Source of the DNA: an uncultured Bacilli bacterium
GTDB lineage: Bacteria > Bacillota_I > Bacilli_A > RF39 > UBA660
NCBI GenBank assembly: GCA_947627835.1
Contig: CANQXM010000015.1
Coordinates: forward strand, 1-17,771
Length of the DNA: 17,771 nucleotides
Direction of reading: 5' to 3'
Below are positions 7,145-14,642 of this stretch, piece by piece. Both the position numbers and the translations under genes were made by a program. Below the pieces are notes generated by a model. That model was not told where the DNA came from, ran no database searches, and saw only the letters and a program-made list of their open reading frames with translations. The first letter of the stretch is position 1. Every line of letters begins with the position of its first letter.

Positions 7145-8078
7145 GATTAGTGTCATTGTTTCTGTGTATAACATCGAAAAGTATATTGGAAAATGTCTTT
7201 CTAGTTTACAAAATCAAACTTATGATGATTTTGAAGTTTTGGCAGTTGATGATGGAAGTACTGATCAAAGTAGCAAAGTGATTAAACCATTTTTAAAAGA
7301 TTCTCGTTTTCGTTATTTAAAAAAGAAAAATGGGGGACTTTCCGATGCTCGAAATTATGGAATGAAACAGGCAAGTGGAAAGTATATTGCTTTTGTTGAT
7401 GGGGACGATTATGTCGAGGAGGATTACTTAGAAAAACTTCATCAAGCCATTCAAGGAAAGTCGATTTCCATTTGCGAATTTGTAAGAGATTATCCGAAGC
7501 AAGTTCGATATAATGCTATTCGGGAAGAGGATGTCTCTTTATTTCGGTATCCTGCAGCATGGAATAAGTTATATGAAAAGGCTTTACTCGATCAATATCA
7601 TATCGAGTTTCCAGTTGGGAAGTTTTATGAAGATTTAGAGTTTACTTCCAAAGTAATTATGGTAGGTAGTTATCGTGTTCTTCATGAGTCTTTGTATCAC
7701 TATATGCAAAATGAAGGTTCCATTATGCATACGTATGATGAGCGAATTTTTCACATTTATGATGTTTTTGAAAATTTAACGGATTTTGCAAAGCAACAGG
7801 GCATTTATGAACGTGAGAAAGAACATTTGGAGTTTGCATCGGTTTATCACATTTTAGTAGGGACGATGTACCGAGCAAGTTTTTTAAAAAATTTTCGCCG
7901 AAGCATGGTTAAAAGTATTGTAAAGCATGTGGAAGAAAGTTATCCAAAATGGTATAATAATTCTTATATCAAAGATTTGCCGATTTCTTTTCGGGTGATG
8001 TTATTTTTCTTACGCATTCATGCTTATTTTCTAGTTATGATTCTGTACCGGTTATTTCATAACTTTGTGCGTTTATAA
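7137..8078 (+). CDS. GT2-family glycosyltransferase (second paralog)
   Basis: 313 residues. The order of motifs is that of the preceding gene: VSVYNIEKYIGKCLSSL, VDDGSTDQS, GGLSDARNYG, FVDGDDY (Asp88, Asp90, Asp91), PAAWNKLYE, FYEDLEF (Glu165-Asp166) and NEGSI. The close likeness in length and motifs shows tandem duplication and divergence. It starts inside the end of the upstream gene (ATG within the CAT-GGA-TAA tail), so the two are translationally coupled. Its C-terminus is hydrophobic (about residues 288-309), which may anchor it to the membrane. The expected role is cytoplasmic addition of a sugar to the growing lipid-linked repeat unit; donor unknown. Confidence 0.9.
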   Translation: MDKISVIVSVYNIEKYIGKCLSSLQNQTYDDFEVLAVDDGSTDQSSKVIKPFLKDSRFRYLKKKNGGLSDARNYGMKQASGKYIAFVDGDDYVEEDYLEKLHQAIQGKSISICEFVRDYPKQVRYNAIREEDVSLFRYPAAWNKLYEKALLDQYHIEFPVGKFYEDLEFTSKVIMVGSYRVLHESLYHYMQNEGSIMHTYDERIFHIYDVFENLTDFAKQQGIYEREKEHLEFASVYHILVGTMYRASFLKNFRRSMVKSIVKHVEESYPKWYNNSYIKDLPISFRVMLFFLRIHAYFLVMILYRLFHNFVRL

Positions 8079-8087
8079 GGAGGCAGT

Positions 8088-8777
8088 ATGAAAAAGTTAA
8101 AAGTTTTGGTTGTAATTCCTTGTTATAATGAAGAGGAAAATATTAAACGAGTTATTAAAGATATTACGGATCATACCGATTATGATTATTTGATTGTCAA
8201 TGATGGTAGTAAAGATCATACTTTAGATGTTTTAAAGGAAAATCATTTTTCTTATCTTTCTTTGCCAGTAAATTATGGACTTGCTAGTGCTGTACAAGCG
8301 GGGTTTAAATATGCTTATCAACATGACTATGATGTTGTAATTCAATTTGATGGTGACGGACAACATCAAGCAAAGTATTTGAAAGATTTAGTTTTGGAAA
8401 TTGCAAATGGCAATGATATTGTAATTGGTTCGCGGTTTGTTTATAAAAAGAAGGATTTTAGCTTGCGAATGATTGGCAATCGTCTTTTGAATGGCTTTAT
8501 CTTTTTATCTACGGGGAAGCATATTAGTGATTCTACAAGTGGGTTTCGGGCTTATTCAAAACGGGTGATTCCGGAGTTTGCAATGGAAATGAATTATCCC
8601 CCTGAACCGGATTCAATTGCTTATTTATTGAAGCGGAAGTTTTCGGTGAAGGAAGTTCAAGTAGAGATGTTAGAACGTACTGCTGGAACGAGTTATTTAA
8701 CAAGTTTTAAATCGATTGAATATATGCTTAAAATGATTATTTCAATTTTGATTATTCAACAATTTCGTAGGAGGTAG
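8088..8777 (+). CDS. DPM-like GT2, probable polyprenyl-phosphate sugar synthase
   Basis: 229 residues, shorter than the neighbouring GT2 enzymes and of the dolichol-phosphate-mannose-synthase type. It has VVIPCYNEEENI, IVNDGSKDHT (Asp39), NYGLASAVQAGFKYA, QFDGDGQH (Asp88, Asp90) and SDSTSGFRAYS (Gly152-Phe153-Arg154). The NEEENI opening and DGDGQH plus SGFR motifs distinguish it from chain-extending GT2 proteins. Such enzymes transfer a sugar from UDP- or GDP-sugar to undecaprenyl phosphate, making a monophosphate donor for enzymes that work outside the membrane. There is no multi-helix C-terminal domain as in GtrB; only a moderately hydrophobic end is seen. A TAAGGAGG site precedes the ATG. 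The next gene encodes a DUF2304 protein, a common partner of this GT2 type. The sugar is not predictable. Confidence 0.88.
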   Translation: MKKLKVLVVIPCYNEEENIKRVIKDITDHTDYDYLIVNDGSKDHTLDVLKENHFSYLSLPVNYGLASAVQAGFKYAYQHDYDVVIQFDGDGQHQAKYLKDLVLEIANGNDIVIGSRFVYKKKDFSLRMIGNRLLNGFIFLSTGKHISDSTSGFRAYSKRVIPEFAMEMNYPPEPDSIAYLLKRKFSVKEVQVEMLERTAGTSYLTSFKSIEYMLKMIISILIIQQFRRR

Positions 8778-8780
8778 TTT

Positions 8781-9128
8781 ATGACCGTATTGTTACAATT
8801 TATGTTGATTTTGTTTTCTATTTTAAATTTAGTTTATACGATTTATCAAATTCGTAAGTCAAAGTTAAATATTGATGATGCCATTTTTACTATTTGTTTT
8901 TCTTTTATTTTAATTTTGATGAGTGTTTTTCCAGGTGCTGTAACGTTGGTTTCAAATGCCCTTGGTTTTTATAGTGCATCAAATTTTGTACTTGTATTTA
9001 TTGTGTTTTTATTGATTATTCAAATTTTGAAGTTGCAAACGAAGATTTCCCTTATGAATGAAAAGTTAAAGACCTTAAATCAAGTCTATGCTCTTGATGA
9101 TTTTGAAAAAAGAAAGGGTAAGAAATGA
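8781..9128 (+). CDS. DUF2304-family small membrane protein
   Basis: 115 residues. Three hydrophobic helices (about 4-22, 34-53 and 68-90) are separated by short loops with YQIRKSKLNIDDA and SVFPGAVTLVSNALGF, and are followed by a basic, coiled-coil-like tail rich in Lys, Leu and Glu (about 91-115). Size, helix order and the FPG segment fit DUF2304. The biochemical role is not established. Members often sit beside DPM-like GT2 genes, as here, where only three bases separate the stop from the ATG and the AGGAGG ribosome site lies within the last codons of the upstream gene. It may anchor the GT2, which lacks its own membrane domain, or help move polyprenyl-phosphate sugar across the membrane; both are inferences. 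Confidence 0.75.
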   Translation: MTVLLQFMLILFSILNLVYTIYQIRKSKLNIDDAIFTICFSFILILMSVFPGAVTLVSNALGFYSASNFVLVFIVFLLIIQILKLQTKISLMNEKLKTLNQVYALDDFEKRKGKK

Positions 9129-11215
9129 TGATTTTACTTGGTGTTTTGGCAATTATTTTTTTATTTTTTCTTCTTTTCACTTCTTATAATATCGGGGAGT
9201 TTTTGACGAGTCGATGTGGATTAACTCTTAATAAATGGCTCACGATTTTAGTAGGATATTTAGGTTTTGTGATGATGTTTCAACTTCTTTATTATCCTGC
9301 TCAGTGGTTTCAGTTTTCAAGTGTTTATTTGGGAATTTGTGGTGGCCTTTTTTTGGTTATCTGTCTTTTGTTTGATCTCTTTCGTATCAAAAATGTGAAG
9401 AAGGTATTTGTCAATAAAGCTATTTGGGTCATTTTATTTTTAGCTTTTGTTTGTTTTTTCCTTTATATGCGTACGCTTCCTCATGATTATTGGTATTTTG
9501 ATGATTGTTTTTATCTTCCTTATATGTTTGATAACGCCCATGCTCGTCATCTTTTAATGATTGAACCGAGAAGTGGTTTTGATGTTTCCAAATTAAATTC
9601 TTTATATAGTTATCAAGGGTATTATTTAATCGGTAGTTTCTTTATTCTTGCTTTTGATTTTTTAGGGTCTCTTTTTTCCTTTTCTTTTCATTATTTGTCG
9701 ATCGTTCATTATTTTTTATCAATGCCTACTTTTGTGTTATTATTCATTTCATTTTATGGAATGGGGCAGATGATTACGAAAGAAAAAAAGATGCGCCTTC
9801 TTTATTATGGACTTTGTGTTTTTTATAGTGTTTTTCTTCCGTATTTTGCCAATATTTTAAATAATGTCTATATGAATGGATATATTGGTATTTTTGCTTT
9901 AGGAACGATTTTTATTCCGATGATTATCTCTTTTTTACATGCTTATATTCAGGGAGATCGACGCTATGTATTATGTATTTTGGTTAGTTTCTTTGCTATG
10001 ATTAGCTATGCTAGTTTTTCAATGTTTTTAATTTTTGTTTCTTTATTTACGATGCTTCTTTATCAAATTATTAAGAAGGAAAAAATTTTCTTTTTAGATT
10101 ATTTTGTGATGGCTTTGCCGCTGGTTATTTACATTTTCTCCTTTGTATTTCATGAAAAGAGTTTTCTTGTGATTCCAATGATTTTACTTTATCTTCTGGT
10201 TGTTTTCTTATATGATTATTTTCATCGCCGAAATACCCGTCTTGATGAACGAATGACTGTGATTGTTTCCTATGGAATCAAAATTTGTTTAGTACTTTTT
10301 TTACTTGGGTCTTTTCTATTCAGTATTTTAGGATTTACTTCTGCTACGGTTATTGATTATATGAGCCGGATTATTACCAATTATTTTCCAGTTTATAGTA
10401 ATACGGAGTTTTATTATTTCTTTGTACCGATTACGCTCTTTTATTTGTTTACGGTCTTTATTTTCTTTTATCTGGTACGAAAAAATCGCAAATTGTCTTT
10501 CGTTTCGTGGTGGATTGCTTTAATTATCGGTGTATTTTTAAATCCTCTTACGATTGGTTTTGTTTCAACTTGTCTTACGGGGGATGCATATGAACGAATT
10601 TTTATCTTGATTTTGAATCCATATATTTTGTATTTCTTATACGAAGAATTTATTCACAAGCATTTTCCTTATCCAAAGTTAGTTACAATCGGTATTATTT
10701 GTTTGCTTAGTGTACCACCTCTTTTACTTCTTAAAGATTTCCATTATTGGGTATCTGTAAAGGGTAGAAGTGATAAGCTTACTCGTTTAGCACAGGTGGA
10801 TATTGATGGAGCCAATGCCATTATGGATGTTTCATTAAAGCAGGGGATTTCTCGTCCTTTACTTGCGACGAATATTAAAAATGAGTATCGGATTTATGAT
10901 CCAAGAATTCAAATGTTATATACGCGTTTGTATCATTTTGAACCCGATGATAAAACGACGTTTGCTGATTACCAAATTGATGTTTTCTATCATTTCTTAA
11001 ATGGAGAAGTCAATAATTATGATCTTATTCAGTATGGAAATATACTTGATATTGTTCAAAATAATCATATTTCGTTCTTTGTATGGCATGAGGAAGATAG
11101 TGACATTCATATGGATCCTATTTTTGAAAATGAGTATCAGTTGCTTATGAAACATAGTACGAAAATTTATTCTGCTCGTGGATATGAAATTTATTATACA
11201 GGAGTTGAGGCGTAA
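9125..11215 (+). CDS. Large multi-pass membrane protein, GT-C-like, possibly a polyprenyl-phosphate-sugar-dependent glycosyltransferase
   Basis: 696 residues with about 13-14 hydrophobic helices up to roughly residue 540 and a hydrophilic C-terminal domain (about 541-696). After the third or fourth helix comes YWYFDDCFY with Asp126-Asp127, in the first outside loop, where GT-C enzymes carry their acidic catalytic motif. Later segments NPLTIGF (from Asn473) and GDAYERIF (Asp487 to Arg491) resemble conserved parts of DUF6077-type membrane proteins of Bacillota, as I recall them. It overlaps the DUF2304 gene by ATGA and the flippase gene by one base (TAATG), so translation is coupled. The setting suggests it uses the sugar made by the DPM-like GT2 to decorate the glycan or another acceptor outside the cell. 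This is inference; the family is not firmly recognised and a purely structural membrane role is possible. Confidence 0.65.
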   Translation: MMILLGVLAIIFLFFLLFTSYNIGEFLTSRCGLTLNKWLTILVGYLGFVMMFQLLYYPAQWFQFSSVYLGICGGLFLVICLLFDLFRIKNVKKVFVNKAIWVILFLAFVCFFLYMRTLPHDYWYFDDCFYLPYMFDNAHARHLLMIEPRSGFDVSKLNSLYSYQGYYLIGSFFILAFDFLGSLFSFSFHYLSIVHYFLSMPTFVLLFISFYGMGQMITKEKKMRLLYYGLCVFYSVFLPYFANILNNVYMNGYIGIFALGTIFIPMIISFLHAYIQGDRRYVLCILVSFFAMISYASFSMFLIFVSLFTMLLYQIIKKEKIFFLDYFVMALPLVIYIFSFVFHEKSFLVIPMILLYLLVVFLYDYFHRRNTRLDERMTVIVSYGIKICLVLFLLGSFLFSILGFTSATVIDYMSRIITNYFPVYSNTEFYYFFVPITLFYLFTVFIFFYLVRKNRKLSFVSWWIALIIGVFLNPLTIGFVSTCLTGDAYERIFILILNPYILYFLYEEFIHKHFPYPKLVTIGIICLLSVPPLLLLKDFHYWVSVKGRSDKLTRLAQVDIDGANAIMDVSLKQGISRPLLATNIKNEYRIYDPRIQMLYTRLYHFEPDDKTTFADYQIDVFYHFLNGEVNNYDLIQYGNILDIVQNNHISFFVWHEEDSDIHMDPIFENEYQLLMKHSTKIYSARGYEIYYTGVEA

Positions 11216-12528
11216 TGTATTCTAAGATGGTTTTAAAAATGAAAGAACTGATGAATCGGAAATTAGTAAAAAGTTTTTTGGTTATTTTTACCGGTCAAGG
11301 AATTGGTTCCGTTTTGGGACTTCTTTCCATTTTAATTATTGTTCGTGGTATTGGTAGTGAAAATCACGGAATTATTGTTATGACGCAAACTTATGTCACG
11401 ATGTTTTTTAGTTTGTTTTCGTTTAAAACTTTCCAAGCTTTGATTAAGTATTTAACGAAGTCTTTGCAAGATGGAAATATGGAAGAAGCGAAAATCTTTA
11501 TTAAGTGGACCGTTCTTTTGGATTTTGGCTCTTTGCTCTTTGCCTTTTTGTTTGGACTACTCCTTGAAGATTTGGTTATTGGCTGGATGGAATGGGATTT
11601 ATCTATCAAACCTTATATTACCGTATTTTTGTTTACTTTGCTTTTTAATATTCAGGGAAGTACAGTGGGTATTTTGAGAACTTTCAATCAATTTGGTAAG
11701 GTGGTTTTTGCACAAATTGTTGGTTCTTTCGTTCGGGTGATTGGTTGGGGTGCTTGTTTGTTTTTGCATTGTGGATTATGGCCTTATTTTATTGTAGAAG
11801 TGATTGCAACCGTGAGTACCTATTTATTACAAATTATTTATATGGTTCTTACTTTAAAAAGAGAAAAACTTTTGGATTTTTATAAAGTGAAATTAAAATG
11901 GAACAAGGAGTTTATTGTCTTTAATATTTATAGTTATTTGGCTACCTCTATTGATTTACCGATTAATCAAATTACCCAATTTATCATTAATCGTTATTTA
12001 GGATTTGCTGCAAATTCGGTTTATAGTGTCTTTGAAAGGCTCGGTACGATAATTAATAAACTTGGTGATCCGATTAATCAAATTATTTATCCAGAAATGA
12101 ATATTTTAATTCACAACCATGAATATGAGAAAGCAAAAGCAATTTCTGATAAACTTAAGAAATTAATGGCTGCTGTTTTCCTTGTTGTAGCCATTGGGGT
12201 TTTATGTACGAACCGCATTTGGCTTGGTTGGTTTATGGATAATCCTTCGATGTACGTGTTTAGTTTCATTTTGTATTTACTCTTTATTTCTTATACGAAT
12301 GGAACGGCAGGGGTTCATAATTTGTTTATGGCACTGGGTTACATCAAATATACGATTCCTATTTTACTGGTAATTAATGCGATTTATTTGGTTGTTATTT
12401 TCTTCGCCGTTCAATATTTAGGACTCAATGGAATTATTCTTGCTTATTTAGTTCAAGCATTTGGAGTGGTAACTGTGAAAGAATATATTTTAAAGAAGCA
12501 TCAATATCAAGAGTTAGGAGTGAGTTAA
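11215..12528 (+). CDS. Wzx-type oligosaccharide flippase (MOP superfamily)
   Basis: 437 residues with about 12 hydrophobic helices. The first helices read FLVIFTGQGIGSVLGLLSI and IIVRGIGSENHGIIVMTQ, the usual opening of polysaccharide-biosynthesis (PF01943-like) proteins, and NGTAGVHNLFMALGYIKYT near residue 365 fits the late conserved loop. The length is typical. Such proteins move undecaprenyl-diphosphate-linked repeat units from the inner to the outer leaflet. Its presence in the operon shows that the glycan is built on a lipid in the cytoplasm and exported by a Wzx route rather than by an ABC transporter. The start and stop share bases with both neighbours (TAATG at each end), so it is coupled to the GT-C-like gene before it and the GT2 after it. 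Confidence 0.88.
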   Translation: MYSKMVLKMKELMNRKLVKSFLVIFTGQGIGSVLGLLSILIIVRGIGSENHGIIVMTQTYVTMFFSLFSFKTFQALIKYLTKSLQDGNMEEAKIFIKWTVLLDFGSLLFAFLFGLLLEDLVIGWMEWDLSIKPYITVFLFTLLFNIQGSTVGILRTFNQFGKVVFAQIVGSFVRVIGWGACLFLHCGLWPYFIVEVIATVSTYLLQIIYMVLTLKREKLLDFYKVKLKWNKEFIVFNIYSYLATSIDLPINQITQFIINRYLGFAANSVYSVFERLGTIINKLGDPINQIIYPEMNILIHNHEYEKAKAISDKLKKLMAAVFLVVAIGVLCTNRIWLGWFMDNPSMYVFSFILYLLFISYTNGTAGVHNLFMALGYIKYTIPILLVINAIYLVVIFFAVQYLGLNGIILAYLVQAFGVVTVKEYILKKHQYQELGVS

Positions 12529-13469
12529 TGCCAAAATTTTCAATCATTATTCCCGTTTATAATGTCAAGGATTATTTAAAAGAATGTTTCGATAGTGTTG
12601 TAAATCAGACGTATTCTGATTATGAAATTTTAGTAATTGATGATGGTAGTACGGATGGTTCTTCTAAAATTATCGATGAATATGCTAAAAAATATTCGAA
12701 GATTACTGCTTATCATAAAAAAAATGGTGGTCTTTCGGATGCACGAAATTATGGAATCAAAAAAGCAAAAGGGACTTATGTGATTTTTATTGATAGTGAT
12801 GATTTTGTAGCAACGGATTTACTAAAAAAATGTGATGATGTGATTTCGAAAGAAAAGCCAGATCTTCTTTATTTTGATTTTTATGAATATTCTGAATCTC
12901 ACAAATGCCGGAGTCTTCGAGGAGTCAAAGACATTCAAGCAACCGAAAAAGAGCGATATATGATGTCTCCTCCTGCAGCATGGAACAAAGTTTTTAAACG
13001 GGAGCTTTTTGTTAAACATGATATTTGGTTTCCAAAGGGATTATGGTATGAAGATTTGGCAACGACACCCAGGATTTTAATGTATGCTAGACGCATCTCT
13101 TATTTGAATGAGCCATTATATTACTATCGTCAGCGGGCTGGTTCGATTATGAATACTGTAAATCCAAAGATGTTTCAGATGTATGATGTGTTAGAGATTT
13201 TACGTAAAGAAGTTCATGGTTATTCGGATGTTCTTGCTTATTTAGCTTTACTCAATTTGACATTTGTGAATCGTACCCTTAGTACCAGTCGGGAAGAAGA
13301 GGTTTATCAAAAGCAATTCCAAGCGATGGCTTATATGGAAAAATATTATCCGGAATGGCGAAAAAATCCTTTCTTTTTACAAGAACATTTTTGGACGAAA
13401 TGGCACATTCGCATTTTGTTTTCAAAGCGGTGGATTCGTCTTTATAATTGGGTAAGAAAGGTTTTTTGA
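12528..13469 (+). CDS. GT2-family glycosyltransferase (third paralog)
   Basis: 313 residues. Motifs in order are IIPVYNVKDYLKECFDSV, VIDDGSTDGS, GGLSDARNYG, FIDSDDF (Asp89, Asp91, Asp92), PAAWNKVFK, WYEDLAT (Glu175-Asp176) and RAGSIMNT. It is closely related to the enzymes at 6185 and 7137 but separated from them by the DPM, DUF2304, GT-C and flippase genes. The N-terminal half is close to both, while the C-terminal third, which usually shapes acceptor choice, differs. It should add a further sugar to the lipid-linked unit in the cytoplasm. It begins at the TAATG shared with the flippase stop. Donor and linkage are unknown. Confidence 0.9.
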   Translation: MPKFSIIIPVYNVKDYLKECFDSVVNQTYSDYEILVIDDGSTDGSSKIIDEYAKKYSKITAYHKKNGGLSDARNYGIKKAKGTYVIFIDSDDFVATDLLKKCDDVISKEKPDLLYFDFYEYSESHKCRSLRGVKDIQATEKERYMMSPPAAWNKVFKRELFVKHDIWFPKGLWYEDLATTPRILMYARRISYLNEPLYYYRQRAGSIMNTVNPKMFQMYDVLEILRKEVHGYSDVLAYLALLNLTFVNRTLSTSREEEVYQKQFQAMAYMEKYYPEWRKNPFFLQEHFWTKWHIRILFSKRWIRLYNWVRKVF

Positions 13470-13473
13470 TAGT

Positions 13474-14574
13474 ATGGAAAAGAAAAAATTATTGTTTATT
13501 ATTTGGTCTTATAGTTATGGTGGGGGCGCTGAACGGATTTTATCAAATTTGATGAATGCGCTAGATCCAGAAAAGTATGAAATTGATTTACTAGAATATC
13601 GCCATAGTGACGTTCATTTTGAGAAGACGAATGATTCTATTCATGTGCTTCCTTGTCTTATTGATGAAACGAAAGATAGCCGTTTAAAGAGTTTTTTATT
13701 TGAAAAGATGGTCTTTCATTGTCCTATTATTTTACGAAAGATCTATATTAAAAAGAAATATGATTATGAAATTGCTTTTAATTATATGATACCGACATTT
13801 TTACTTACCCAAAAAGGAAAGACAATTTCTTGGACGCATGGTACCATGGATGATTTAAAAGAAAATCCTAGACTTCACAAGCGGCAGCGGAAGTATTTTG
13901 CTCATCAACAAAATATTGTTGTGATTTCAGAACGCGCACAGGAGTCCATTTTGAAGTTATTTCCTGAATATCAAAAGAAAATTGTTATGATTCGCAATGG
14001 TTTTTTGTTTGATGAAATTATGGAAAAAGCGAATGAACCGATCCCTTTTCAAAAGAAGCGTTTTACCATTGTTCATACTTCTCGTTTAGCAGAGCAAAAA
14101 AATCCGATGCGTCTTTTGCATATAGCGAAACTTTTAAGAGAAGCCGGTCGCAAATTTGATTTTTATATTATTGGAAATGGCGAATATTATGAGCAAATGA
14201 CTTCTTATATTGAGAAGCATGAATTATCTTCTTTCGTTCATATGGTTGGTTATCAAGAAAATCCTTATCCTTATATGAAAATGAGTGATGTTTTTCTACT
14301 TAGTTCGTTTTCAGAAGGATTTCCTACTGTGTTTGTAGAAGCTATGAGTTTAGGAGTTCCGGTTGTAACTACCGTTGTGGGTGGTTCTAAAGAACTGATT
14401 GATGGTGGAAAAAATGGATTTGAGTATGAAAGTGATGAAGAAGCCGTTCAAGATTTACTTCAGTTAATGGATAATGAGAAACTACGTAAAAAGCTATCGA
14501 AAAATGCTCGGGAGTTCGTAAAACAATATACGGTGGAAAATCAAGTGAAAGCCTTTGAAAAACTTTTGAAATGA
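13474..14574 (+). CDS. GT4-family glycosyltransferase, last gene of the operon
   Basis: 366 residues, GT-B fold. The N-terminus has WSYSYGGGAERI (Gly16-Gly18), the glycine-rich loop of GT4 enzymes, and SWTHGTMDD with His122, a likely catalytic or donor-contacting residue. The C-terminal half has TSRLAEQKNPMRLL, IIGNGEYYEQM and SEGFPTVFVEA, which gives EX7E at Glu281 and Glu289, followed by VVTTVVGGSKELI. It resembles amylovoran- and capsule-type GT4 proteins that extend lipid-linked glycans. Related EQKNP/GEYY segments occur in the GT4 at 2672. The ribosome site is poor: AAAGG lies about 13 bases before the ATG, so expression may rely on coupling to the upstream gene, whose stop is 4 bases away. 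The stop codon's last base pairs in a terminator stem. Confidence 0.9.
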   Translation: MEKKKLLFIIWSYSYGGGAERILSNLMNALDPEKYEIDLLEYRHSDVHFEKTNDSIHVLPCLIDETKDSRLKSFLFEKMVFHCPIILRKIYIKKKYDYEIAFNYMIPTFLLTQKGKTISWTHGTMDDLKENPRLHKRQRKYFAHQQNIVVISERAQESILKLFPEYQKKIVMIRNGFLFDEIMEKANEPIPFQKKRFTIVHTSRLAEQKNPMRLLHIAKLLREAGRKFDFYIIGNGEYYEQMTSYIEKHELSSFVHMVGYQENPYPYMKMSDVFLLSSFSEGFPTVFVEAMSLGVPVVTTVVGGSKELIDGGKNGFEYESDEEAVQDLLQLMDNEKLRKKLSKNAREFVKQYTVENQVKAFEKLLK

Positions 14575-14599
14575 CAGAAGAGGTCTTCTGTTTTTCTTT
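14574..14599 (+). terminator. Intrinsic terminator of the nine-gene operon
   Basis: CAGAAGA (14575-14581) pairs perfectly with TCTTCTG (14584-14590), and A14574 pairs with T14591. In practice the loop is AGGT closed by a G-C pair. A TTTTTCTTT tract follows immediately. The stem begins at the last base of the preceding stop codon. This is the clearest terminator in the window. Confidence 0.85.
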
Positions 14600-14642
14600 A
14601 CGTTTTTTTTAAACTATTTTATAATGATGCTAGGTGGAAAAC
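14597..14642 (+). promoter_or_regulatory. Promoter and leader of the GT4-PssD-PssE unit; ribosome site fixes the start at 14643
   Basis: A -35-like TTTACG (14597-14602), a 17-base spacer and a perfect TATAAT (14620-14625) are seen. The predicted start is A14632, which gives the leader AGGTGGAAAAC and then ATG at 14643. An in-frame GTG at 14634 lies within this ribosome site and is rejected as the start. The -35 box shares bases with the T tract of the terminator just upstream. Confidence 0.68.
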
